This document shows positions 34,912 through 42,322 of a stretch of 49,890 nucleotides of DNA, piece by piece. Location: contig JAISDJ010000183.1 in NCBI GenBank assembly GCA_031264865.1, forward strand, positions 1-49,890. Direction: 5' to 3'. Both the position numbers and the translations under genes were made by a program. The stretch is from Tannerellaceae bacterium. GTDB lineage: Bacteria > Bacteroidota > Bacteroidia > Bacteroidales > Tannerellaceae. Positions within the stretch are counted from its first letter, which is position 1. Each line of letters starts with the position of its first letter. The notes under the pieces are model-generated. The model was not told the DNA's origin and made no database searches. It saw only the letters and a list, made by a program, of their open reading frames with translations.

Positions 34912-35058
34912 ATGAAAATGAGACAAAATTATAAGTCCTATATTAGCCTGACTTTAATCTTTCTTCTATGCCTTATAGATGTATATTATATGGATTCCAT
35001 CAAACAACTGTCTGATGCAACAACGCAAAAAGAAAGGATGTATTTTCTAATCAATTAA
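34912..35058 (+). pseudogene. truncated copy of the membrane-bound regulator gene
   Basis: A 48-codon frame beginning MKMRQNYKSYISLTLIFLLC, against MIMRQNYKFYISLTLIFFLC for the intact gene at 38693. After YYMDSI it continues KQLSDATTQK, which matches residues near 98-110 of the intact protein (TDSIRQLSNTTIQN), so an internal deletion between two DSI-coding stretches removed about 70 codons. It then ends at a stop. The DNA-binding domain is absent. The similarity extends upstream through the promoter region, so this is part of a segmental duplication. A short membrane peptide could still be made. Confidence 0.8.
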
Positions 35059-35070
35059 CATACAGCAGGT

Positions 35071-36093
35071 TTATAACTTGTCAAGTTTATAGCGGACGAT
35101 ATCTCGTCCTTTAAATTCATTCGCTGTTAAGGCCAATATATAAGAATTCAATTTATCCACTGCTATACTTTTTATTATACGGTCTGTTTGCAATGTTTTT
35201 ACGTGGATTCCGTCCCATTTGAAGATCATGATTTTTGATAAATTGGTATAGTCGTAAGAACCATCATAAACGCAAAATACATATTGATCCGTCGCACAAA
35301 TATCTATAAAACATTTCAGATTATCTTTGAAGTCTGATATTTCAACAGAGTTATCTTTTGGTTCTATACGATCCTTACCATAAAAAATGTCTTTAATTAT
35401 ATTTCCCCTTAGATCAAAAAACTGAATTTTATTAAAAAAACGATAGGCACATACGATTGATTCTCTCTTCTCATGTACAATTAAATTAGAGTAATAGGCA
35501 AAATCATTCTTATTATACCTTTTTTTATCCATGTCATACATATCAATCCAATAATAACCGGAATCGGGATGAAAGAAATAGAAAGTTTTGTTTCTTTCAC
35601 CCACACTGGGAACTCCATAAAATTCATCCTTTGTAATATTATAATCGATACTACGGTTCAGGTTTGCCGGAAGAGCTATATCCCGTACAACCATCAAAGA
35701 ATCCTTTTTACATCGAACCTGTTTTAACCTACTTTTATTATCTATTATCCAGACGTCATCACTTTCGGATGGATAACGAGTGTTACTCTTTACAAATTCT
35801 ACCGACACAAGCCCTGTAGCTTCTCTTCCATGTATCGCAGAGGCAAGTTCCGCCGAAGGATTGTTTTTGTCATAAACATGCAGAAGGCCCTCATTTTCAT
35901 ACTCCGTAAACACATAATATGAATCTGTTATTTCTACATCCGTATAAAGCGATATGTCATTTGCATTTTTCCATATTTCACCAATTATATGGTTCTCCTT
36001 TTCCGGTATCTGATAAGAAAGAGATTTTTCTTTACAGGAAGAGACACCACATAAAAAGAGCAGAAGACTCAATATACCAATTTCTTTTTTCAT
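35071..36093 (-). CDS. 6-bladed beta-propeller lipoprotein
   Basis: A 340-residue protein. I chose ATG 36093 because it gives a compact lipoprotein signal (MKKEIGILSLLLFLCGVSSC); an ATG at 36117 is also in frame. The propeller is recognisable late in the protein by ICATDQYVFCVYDGSYDYTN, IMIFKWDGIHVKTLQTDRII and VDKLNSYILALTANEFKGRD. The early GxGPEE hallmark is diverged (HGREATGLVSVEF). Last gene of a three-propeller run (37265, 36123, 35071) read from the NVEALA promoter at about 38.59 kb. Function unknown. Confidence 0.78.
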   Translation of the reverse strand: MKKEIGILSLLLFLCGVSSCKEKSLSYQIPEKENHIIGEIWKNANDISLYTDVEITDSYYVFTEYENEGLLHVYDKNNPSAELASAIHGREATGLVSVEFVKSNTRYPSESDDVWIIDNKSRLKQVRCKKDSLMVVRDIALPANLNRSIDYNITKDEFYGVPSVGERNKTFYFFHPDSGYYWIDMYDMDKKRYNKNDFAYYSNLIVHEKRESIVCAYRFFNKIQFFDLRGNIIKDIFYGKDRIEPKDNSVEISDFKDNLKCFIDICATDQYVFCVYDGSYDYTNLSKIMIFKWDGIHVKTLQTDRIIKSIAVDKLNSYILALTANEFKGRDIVRYKLDKL

Positions 36094-36122
36094 AAGGATA
36101 GACTTTATAATATACATTCATT

Positions 36123-37262
36123 TTATTCTTTCCATTTAAAAAGGCATAACACCGGATTATCTTCAGGAGATAATTTATCCAGAATAGGTTGCAAATCCGC
36201 ATTCGGCGTGTAAGGCTTCCCCATGAAAGAAGGTTTCAGTGCTCCAATGATGTATTGATCAGTGGCTCCTTCCAAGTAAAGAGGAATTCTGACACCCCCG
36301 TTTCTGGCAAATCCATTCGCCGTGTATAAGTACCCTTTCCGGCTGTTTTTATGATAGATACCATAGTAGGTCTGAGAGACGTCCCGCGTGAACATAACAC
36401 ATAGTAACTCCTCTGTCTCACACACCATGTAACCGGATATATATCCGGAATGCAGAAGAGTTGGCACAAAGTATGTGTTATTCATCGACTCTTCCTGCAG
36501 ATAGGTTACCGGAGGAAAATCAAATGTTCCCGGTACCAGTTCATAATGGGTTTTTATCTCATCCCCTACGATCTCATAGATCACCGGAATCTGTTCGTGG
36601 TAAACAAAGTCCCGGTTCCCTACCCGGTAGAAATTGCGCCCTAACGCATAAGAATATCCACTTTTAAAATCGGCGGGGAAATACGTGTGTTTTGGATTCA
36701 ATAACGAGTCGCAAGTCAAGACATAATAATCTTCCTTCCTTTCTTCTTTAAGAACACCTGATGAAGAGAAGAATGAGACCGAATGATTGGAGAGTATGCT
36801 AAACGATGAATAATACTCAGGAAGAGTTTTGGCATACTTAAACCGGTAATCATTCAGGTCGAAACAGAGTAACTCTTTCTTCTCAATATCATTCACAATA
36901 ATCGTGTTTGCAGATAAATCAAAATCGAATGACATCGGGGTGATATATTCACCCGGCCCGGCCCCCCGGTTACCTATTTGTGTAAGAAATTTCCCTTCCA
37001 TATCAAAAACAAATAATGCCATTTGTTTGATGTCCAAAACATATATTTTACCATTCCGTATCTCAACCTGTTTAACTATTCCAATTAAGCACTGTTCATT
37101 CGTTTCTAATGGAATAAATGTGAATTCCAACGAGTCCGAGAGTTGTACGTCATCCGTTAAATCCAGGCAAATTCGCTGATTTGAGGAAGAAGTTTCATTT
37201 CTATTTGAAGAACAAGCAACAAACAGGGTAAAACATGACAATATTATAATATAAGTTTTCAT
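36123..37262 (-). CDS. 6-bladed beta-propeller lipoprotein
   Basis: A 379-residue protein with lipoprotein signal MKTYIIILSCFTLFVACSSN. Clear family hallmarks are FDMEGKFLTQIGNRGAGPGE then YITPMSFDF, NTIIVNDIEKKELLCFDLND, and the late GATDQYIIGALKPSF. It begins 2 bp after the stop of the upstream propeller gene, so translation is probably coupled. It is more diverged from the 37265 gene than a recent duplicate would be. Function unknown; the fold suits ligand or protein binding. Confidence 0.82.
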   Translation of the reverse strand: MKTYIIILSCFTLFVACSSNRNETSSSNQRICLDLTDDVQLSDSLEFTFIPLETNEQCLIGIVKQVEIRNGKIYVLDIKQMALFVFDMEGKFLTQIGNRGAGPGEYITPMSFDFDLSANTIIVNDIEKKELLCFDLNDYRFKYAKTLPEYYSSFSILSNHSVSFFSSSGVLKEERKEDYYVLTCDSLLNPKHTYFPADFKSGYSYALGRNFYRVGNRDFVYHEQIPVIYEIVGDEIKTHYELVPGTFDFPPVTYLQEESMNNTYFVPTLLHSGYISGYMVCETEELLCVMFTRDVSQTYYGIYHKNSRKGYLYTANGFARNGGVRIPLYLEGATDQYIIGALKPSFMGKPYTPNADLQPILDKLSPEDNPVLCLFKWKE

Positions 37263-37264
37263 GT

Positions 37265-38317
37265 TTAATTGTCAACCGGAAGTAATAGCTGAACAAGTGG
37301 TTCATCACTGTTTACATCCGTTGCAATGATAGTATTTGATTCTTCATTTACATAAATGCCATATATAGCACGATCTAATATATATTTTACAACCGGTTTT
37401 CCTTCCAGGTCGAATACATAAATAAATCGTCCGCCATCTTCATTTTTCTTTCCATCTTGCATATTCTTTCCTATTTCCCTGAATGTACGGCCATGAAAGA
37501 CCGTATAGATATATTTGTCCGTTATTTGGATATCGCTAAATCCCATAATGCCCACAGGAATTCCTTCGCCTTCCGACACTTGAAAAACGGGTTCTCCGTT
37601 TGGGCCATACAATATCCTGTTTGTATCATTATCCAATGCTATAATTTCTAATACCTCTCCCAATTGAGTAGCCAAAACCATTGTATTACTATGGGAGTTA
37701 TAATCCATAAAACTTCGCCAAGCCTGAGCAAGAGCCGGTGATTGTCCTTGTTTTCTTTCTGTAGGGATAATTCCTGCCGATTGTATGATATTCCCTTGTC
37801 TACTCAGCAAATGGTAGCGGTATTCACCGGAATAATCAGGGACAATAAAGCCGTCCGCTGTTTTATGGAAATCCAATGTACGAATCAGTTGTTTATCTAA
37901 ATTTATTTCCTCCAACCGCTCAGCTGATTTATTCAACAGGTTAACTCCCCATCGGGTAATCTGCATTTTATTCGCGTCCAATACCCACAGCGAATCCGGC
38001 GAATCAAACTGAAACGTTTCGACCGAAAGTAGCTCTTCCGGCCCATTCCCTCGTTTCCCGAAAGAAACAATATGTTGCCATTGAGGGTACGTAAAAGCAT
38101 GCAGGTAATGATCTGTATTATGTAAGTCTAATACAACAGCAACACTGTCCGTTACCACCACCCGAAACGGATAACGGAACAGGACAGTATCCAATGAGAC
38201 AACATCGGCTATTAAAGTTATTTCTTTGGGGAAATCCCTATAATGAGGATAAGTATCTCTTATATTCACAGTACAAGAAATAAAAGAACAGAATAATATG
38301 TAAAGAATATACCTCAC
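37265..38317 (-). CDS. 6-bladed beta-propeller lipoprotein directly coupled to an NVEALA peptide gene
   Basis: A 350-residue protein with a short lipoprotein signal (MRYILYILFCSFISC). Hallmarks are HIVSFGKRGNGPEELLSVET, IQITDKYIYTVFHGRTFREI, YVFDLEGKPVVKYILDRAIY and the end NTIIATDVNSDEPLVQLLLP. It starts 2 bp after the NVEALA peptide stop, so the two are almost certainly co-translated. A 20-codon relic of a close paralog lies at 34714-34776. Function unknown; this is the best candidate partner of the NVEALA peptide. Confidence 0.85.
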   Translation of the reverse strand: MRYILYILFCSFISCTVNIRDTYPHYRDFPKEITLIADVVSLDTVLFRYPFRVVVTDSVAVVLDLHNTDHYLHAFTYPQWQHIVSFGKRGNGPEELLSVETFQFDSPDSLWVLDANKMQITRWGVNLLNKSAERLEEINLDKQLIRTLDFHKTADGFIVPDYSGEYRYHLLSRQGNIIQSAGIIPTERKQGQSPALAQAWRSFMDYNSHSNTMVLATQLGEVLEIIALDNDTNRILYGPNGEPVFQVSEGEGIPVGIMGFSDIQITDKYIYTVFHGRTFREIGKNMQDGKKNEDGGRFIYVFDLEGKPVVKYILDRAIYGIYVNEESNTIIATDVNSDEPLVQLLLPVDN

Positions 38318-38319
38318 CT

Positions 38320-38541
38320 TTACAAGCCTATACTGTAACCGGAAAATTTATATTTCACTTTAACTCCGCCACAATCAATACTTCCACTACTATAACATCC
38401 AGTTCCACTCCCTTCTCCACTTGCCAACGCCTCCGTATTGTTATAGACCAAATCGTCCCATTCATTATTTCCACTCTTACTTAAAATGAATAGGAAAGCA
38501 ACTCCAATTATTACAACACACAATTTTAACATCTGTTTCAT
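38320..38541 (-). CDS. NVEALA-family exported peptide precursor
   Basis: A 73-residue precursor: hydrophobic N-terminus (MKQMLKLCVVIIGVAFLFIL), polar spacer, NVEALA-type motif VYNNTEALA (residues 32-40), then a 33-residue Gly/Ser/Tyr-rich tail with Cys 49 and 57 (SGEGSGTGCYSSGSIDCGGV...). ALA at 38-40 would be a signal-peptidase-like site. First gene of the minus-strand propeller operon and divergent from the ToxR-like regulator, with both promoters in the 150-bp gap. The tail sequence is unlike the peptide at 33375-33596 apart from the motif, a pattern expected of diversifying products. Confidence 0.82.
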   Translation of the reverse strand: MKQMLKLCVVIIGVAFLFILSKSGNNEWDDLVYNNTEALASGEGSGTGCYSSGSIDCGGVKVKYKFSGYSIGL

Positions 38542-38582
38542 TTTGTATTACATTAAATTAATGTGAAATTATTTTATGCCTA

Positions 38583-38590
38583 CAAATATA
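38583..38590 (-). promoter_or_regulatory. -7 element TATATTTG of the NVEALA-propeller operon
   Basis: Minus-strand TATATTTG (plus CAAATATA) lies 42 bp before the peptide ATG; the -33 position has no perfect TTTG, as in activator-dependent promoters. Confidence 0.6.
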
Positions 38591-38632
38591 AAATTTATTT
38601 TATTAAAGATACTAAAAAAACGTTGACATTTT

Positions 38633-38664
38633 ATTGATATCACAATCAAACTCGATTATCTTTG
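38633..38664 (+). promoter_or_regulatory. promoter of the membrane-bound regulator gene
   Basis: -7 TATCTTTG (38657-38664) with ATTG at 38633-38636, a 20-bp spacer, 29 bp before the ATG at 38693. Divergent from the NVEALA promoter within the same 150-bp region. Confidence 0.6.
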
Positions 38665-38692
38665 CATCCATTTGTAGAAAACTCTTTTTTTA

Positions 38693-39700
38693 ATGATAAT
38701 GAGACAAAATTATAAGTTCTATATTAGCCTGACTTTAATATTCTTCCTATGCCTTATCTATGGTATGTTCATATATTCATATTATATAGATTCAATTTAC
38801 AATTTATTGAAAAAGAGTAATGATTGTTTTAGCGAAGTAGTCAATAAAGACAGGGATTTTCGTTTGAGAGAAACAAATATGCCGGTTTACTTTGGGATTG
38901 TTCCGAAAGATACAGCAAGCCAGGTAACCATAGAAAGAGAAGGGCATCCTATCATTTACAAGGAAAAAACGGATTCTATCAGGCAATTATCTAACACTAC
39001 AATACAAAATCATACGATCCAAACTATGTTGTTGTACGAAAATCCGATCCATGTGAATACGTTGGACAGCTTGTTCCGAACAGAACTGCGAAAAGAGAAT
39101 ATAGACGCACAAACAGCCATACAATATACGGACAACACAACAAATAAAACATATTACAGCAACTCTGACTCATTACCACAGAAGCATTTTAACAGGTTGT
39201 CGGAAGTAATGGTCGGGATTGATGGTGAAATTACGTTACAGGCTTTTGTAAAACTATCGCCTGTCGGCATTGTTCATAATGCTACTTCTTCAATGGGAGG
39301 AATTACATTTATCTGGCTAATACTAATGAGCATTTTTGTTTATTTTGCACTGAAAAAAGAAAAAGTAGTAGTTGTAACAAAACAGTCCAAACGGAATCAG
39401 GTGCAATTAATCGATAATTTATATCTAAAAGCCGACAGAGATTGTTTAATTTATAACCAAAAAGAAATCAGACTGACCGAACTATATACTCAATTTCTGT
39501 CTATTTTATTCAACAGCCCTGATTATTTTGTCGGATATGAGGATTTAATTGAGGAATTGTATGGCACAATTGAAAAAGAATCAGGAAAAGAACGATTGTC
39601 TCAATTGGCCAAACGAATACGTATGGAAATATTTATGTTCATCCCGGAAATAGAATTGGAAAATGTCCCTCGAAAGGGCTACACAGTAAGAATAAAATAA
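38693..39700 (+). CDS. membrane-anchored one-component transcription regulator (ToxR-like, periplasmic sensor plus C-terminal winged helix)
   Basis: A 335-residue protein with two membrane segments: residues 5-28 (FYISLTLIFFLCLIYGMFIY) and about 203-222 (ITFIWLILMSIFVYFALKKE). About 175 residues lie between them, presumably in the periplasm. The cytoplasmic C-terminal 100 residues have an OmpR/ToxR-type winged-helix pattern: LYLKADRDCLIYNQKEIRLT then ELYTQFLSILFN, VGYEDLIEELYG, a recognition helix with RLSQLAKRIRMEI, and the wing ending NVPRKGYTVRIK. No kinase or receiver domain is visible. It is divergent from the NVEALA-propeller operon and has a decayed paralog at 34912. It probably senses a periplasmic signal, such as peptide or folding state, and controls the divergent operon (inference). 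Confidence 0.8.
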   Translation: MIMRQNYKFYISLTLIFFLCLIYGMFIYSYYIDSIYNLLKKSNDCFSEVVNKDRDFRLRETNMPVYFGIVPKDTASQVTIEREGHPIIYKEKTDSIRQLSNTTIQNHTIQTMLLYENPIHVNTLDSLFRTELRKENIDAQTAIQYTDNTTNKTYYSNSDSLPQKHFNRLSEVMVGIDGEITLQAFVKLSPVGIVHNATSSMGGITFIWLILMSIFVYFALKKEKVVVVTKQSKRNQVQLIDNLYLKADRDCLIYNQKEIRLTELYTQFLSILFNSPDYFVGYEDLIEELYGTIEKESGKERLSQLAKRIRMEIFMFIPEIELENVPRKGYTVRIK

Positions 39701-39794
39701 CTTACATTCGTCTTGCGTTCGATTGCATATATCTGAAGATATTTAAAATACTGTAATTAAATGCGTTTATTAATATTAAAAGAAATATAGTAGT

Positions 39795-41732
39795 ATGAAA
39801 CTGTATCATTTTTTTTGTTTTGTGAGTATTTTTTTAACTGCATGTTCTACTAATACAGGAAATGAACTAGAATATGCCTTACGTTTAGCAGATAATAATC
39901 GAGGCGAACTTGAAAAGGTATTAAATCATTACCATAAAAATCCAAAAGACAGTCTCAAATATAAGGCTGCTGTCTTTCTGATTACCAATATGCCCGGAAA
40001 ATATTCCGAGGATGATAAACCTTTAAATAGTTACACACCTTTGCTTACAGACTGGAATGAGATGTGCGAAAAAGGATTGGCCTCATATAAATCAGGAATA
40101 TTGGATTCTTTAATTTCCATTTACCATTTGGAATCAGCAAGAAAAAAGTTATTTGATGTTAATTTCATAAAAGCCGATTATTTAATTAACAATATCGAAT
40201 GTTCATTTAAAGTATGGGAATCACAGCCTTGGGGTAAAGATATTCCTTTCGATAGATTTTGCGAAGAAATATTGCCCTACCGTTTAGAAACAGAGCCTTT
40301 AGAAGATTGGCGAAATATTGTCTTATCACAATATAAAAATCTATATGACTCCCTAAGAACTACGGATATCGATGCAGTTACGGCATGTACAAAGGTATTG
40401 TTATCAATAAATGATAAATGGTTTTTGGGAGATAAAGGTACATTACCTGCTTTAACTTACAGTATGACTGAAAATTTCAGGACAGGTACATGTCTGGAAC
40501 TTGTTAACTTGACAACATTTGTAATGCGTGCTTTGGGTATCCCTGTAACAAGGGATTTTACTCCTCAGTGGCCGCATCGGGCAAGTAAACATGATTGGAA
40601 TACAATTCTGGATAAAGATGGTAAACGCTTATTATTTGGATTAACTGAGAATATTCCGGGAGAACCTTATAAACCGGATCATAAAATGGCAAAGGCATTC
40701 CGAAAAACATATCAAAAAAATCCTATCTCCTTTAATAAGGATGTTTATATGGAATATATACCTATATTATTTAAAAATCAGTTTATTAAAGATGTTTCTA
40801 AGGAAGATTTTCCGACCGTTGATGTGACAATACATCCGGATTGTGGTATTAAAAAGGGATATTTATTATATTTGAATGTATTTAATAATCAAAATTGGGT
40901 TCCTATTCAATATTCAAAAACATCAGATCCTGCTATTTTTCCATCTATGGGGAAAAATATTGTCTATCTCCCTGCATATTACGACAATAATAAGTTAATA
41001 CCCTGTACTTCTCCCTTTATTTTATCACAAAATAGTGAGATTCATTGGTTAAAGGCCGACACATCTAAATTCCAAAAATTAACCTTATTACGGAAATATC
41101 CAATAATGTTATCACCCAATAACCGAATGAAAGGCGGAAGATTTCAAGCAAGTAATTTCCCGGATTTCTCAAACGCAGTTGATCTTTTCGAGATTGTTGG
41201 TACTCCGGATTTATACTTTCAAGATGTAATTATAGATCAACCACAAGAATACAGATATTATAGATATTTATCTCCTGAAAAGGCCAATTGCAATATTGCC
41301 GAATTAGAATTTTATGGCAAGGCGAACGAAGAAACAAAAATGATTGGGCGAATGATAGGTACCCAAGGATCTTGGAATAATAATCCTTTACGTACGTTTG
41401 ATAAAGCTTTTGACGGGAATGTTCTAACCTTTTATGATGCTGCAAAAAGTGATGGGAAGGCATGGGTTGGTATGGATTTTGGGAAAAGAGTAAAAATCAC
41501 AAAGATAAGATATCTACCCAGGAACGATGATAACACAATTGCAACCGGACAAACGTATGAGTTATTTTATTGGGGAGATAAAGGATGGATATCTCTTGGC
41601 CGGCAAATCCCAACGCAGCAAGTATTATATTATGAAGCCCCTTCTAATGCATTATTTTTATTACGTAATTTATCCAAAGGTAAAGAAGAACGTATTTTTA
41701 CTTACGAAAATGATAAACAAGTATGGTGGTAA
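39795..41732 (+). CDS. transglutaminase-like lipoprotein with C-terminal discoidin (F5/8 type C-like) domain
   Basis: A 645-residue lipoprotein (MKLYHFFCFVSIFLTAC). An N-terminal helical region leads to a transglutaminase/protease-fold core with candidate catalytic residues Cys in FRTGTCLELVNLTTFVMRAL, His in PHRASKHDWNTIL and Asp in DKDGKRLLFG. The central part is beta-rich. The last 150 residues are discoidin-like: NCNIAELEFYG, NPLRTFDKAFDGNVLTFYDA and AWVGMDFGKRVKITKIRYLP. Related Bacteroidales proteins are surface lipoproteins of unknown substrate. It lies 94 bp after the regulator and overlaps the next small membrane gene by 10 bp. A link to the peptide system (protein crosslinking or hydrolysis) is possible but unproven. 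Confidence 0.8.
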   Translation: MKLYHFFCFVSIFLTACSTNTGNELEYALRLADNNRGELEKVLNHYHKNPKDSLKYKAAVFLITNMPGKYSEDDKPLNSYTPLLTDWNEMCEKGLASYKSGILDSLISIYHLESARKKLFDVNFIKADYLINNIECSFKVWESQPWGKDIPFDRFCEEILPYRLETEPLEDWRNIVLSQYKNLYDSLRTTDIDAVTACTKVLLSINDKWFLGDKGTLPALTYSMTENFRTGTCLELVNLTTFVMRALGIPVTRDFTPQWPHRASKHDWNTILDKDGKRLLFGLTENIPGEPYKPDHKMAKAFRKTYQKNPISFNKDVYMEYIPILFKNQFIKDVSKEDFPTVDVTIHPDCGIKKGYLLYLNVFNNQNWVPIQYSKTSDPAIFPSMGKNIVYLPAYYDNNKLIPCTSPFILSQNSEIHWLKADTSKFQKLTLLRKYPIMLSPNNRMKGGRFQASNFPDFSNAVDLFEIVGTPDLYFQDVIIDQPQEYRYYRYLSPEKANCNIAELEFYGKANEETKMIGRMIGTQGSWNNNPLRTFDKAFDGNVLTFYDAAKSDGKAWVGMDFGKRVKITKIRYLPRNDDNTIATGQTYELFYWGDKGWISLGRQIPTQQVLYYEAPSNALFLLRNLSKGKEERIFTYENDKQVWW

Positions 41733-42077
41733 AAAGGAGAAAAATATTCAGATCGCGTATAAGTGTATTATTCATTGTATTTATATTCGCAATATTCCTT
41801 CGTGTATTTATTCTGCTATTTCAAGAAAAGGCATATCAAGATATATATATTCTTGGCGGAATTTTGTTGTTTGTTATTTTGCTTTCTACCGGAATGCGTT
41901 ATGTCATTTCAGGAAATTCTAAAAAGATTGCGGATTGACTTTGTGAACAAGAGTTCTTGGTTAATCTCTCCAGTTCAGGAACAAAAATTCATTGAGGAAT
42001 TGAAAGCTATCAATCCTGATATCTACATCAACGTCTCTAATAAAAAAGGAATCTGGCGTATTCAAGACTGGGATATT
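41723..42077 (+). pseudogene. PH-like domain membrane protein gene with internal deletion/frameshift
   Basis: The first frame (ATG 41723) encodes 71 residues with two membrane segments (ISVLFIVFIFAIFLRVFILL and YILGGILLFVILLSTG), then RYVISGNSKKIAD and a stop. The +1 frame continues KRLRIDFVNKSSWLISPVQE then QKFIEELKAINPDIYINVSN and WRIQDWDI. Together these match the start and end of small bacterial PH-domain (DUF1200/bPH_4-like) proteins ('YxIxxNxL...DRLRIxF...LISPxxxxxFIExLxxINPxI'). About 35-40 residues between them are missing, and the join is out of frame at about 41920. The first part overlaps the upstream stop by 10 bp. A truncated two-helix protein may still be made. Confidence 0.7.
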
Positions 42078-42088
42078 TCTCATTCTTT

Positions 42089-42104
42089 TATATTTGCAAA
42101 TATA
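42089..42104. promoter_or_regulatory. 16-bp perfect palindrome TATATTTGCAAATATA
   Basis: The palindrome contains the -7 consensus TATATTTG on both strands. It could be a bidirectional promoter core or a protein-binding site; no gene starts closely on either side. Confidence 0.3.
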
Positions 42105-42134
42105 AAACTTTTTTTCATCAAAAAACCTAAAAAA

Positions 42135-42244
42135 ATCGTTGTGATGCCTTCAGGAAAAGGTTACAATGGTTTTGGAAAAACATTATAACGATTTTAGAAA
42201 GACATCACAATGATTTGGAAGAGACATCATAATGGTTTTTCGCC
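42135..42244 (+). repeat. degenerate 22-bp tandem repeat, locus B
   Basis: Units at 42135-42160 (irregular), 42161-42180, 42181-42202, 42203-42224 and 42225-42244; full units are 22 bp, e.g. 42203 begins CATCACAATGATTTGGAAGA. Same family and orientation as 16459-16580. A GAAGGTAGGCTGAAA block follows at about 42288-42302, paralleling GAAGGCAGGCTGAAA after locus A, so the similarity extends beyond the tandem units. Confidence 0.7.
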
Positions 42245-42322
42245 TTTATCCTTCATCTGAAATAGAACTCTGACAAAGAGCCACAGGGAAGGTAGGCTGA
42301 AACGCCTTGTTTACTGTAGAAG

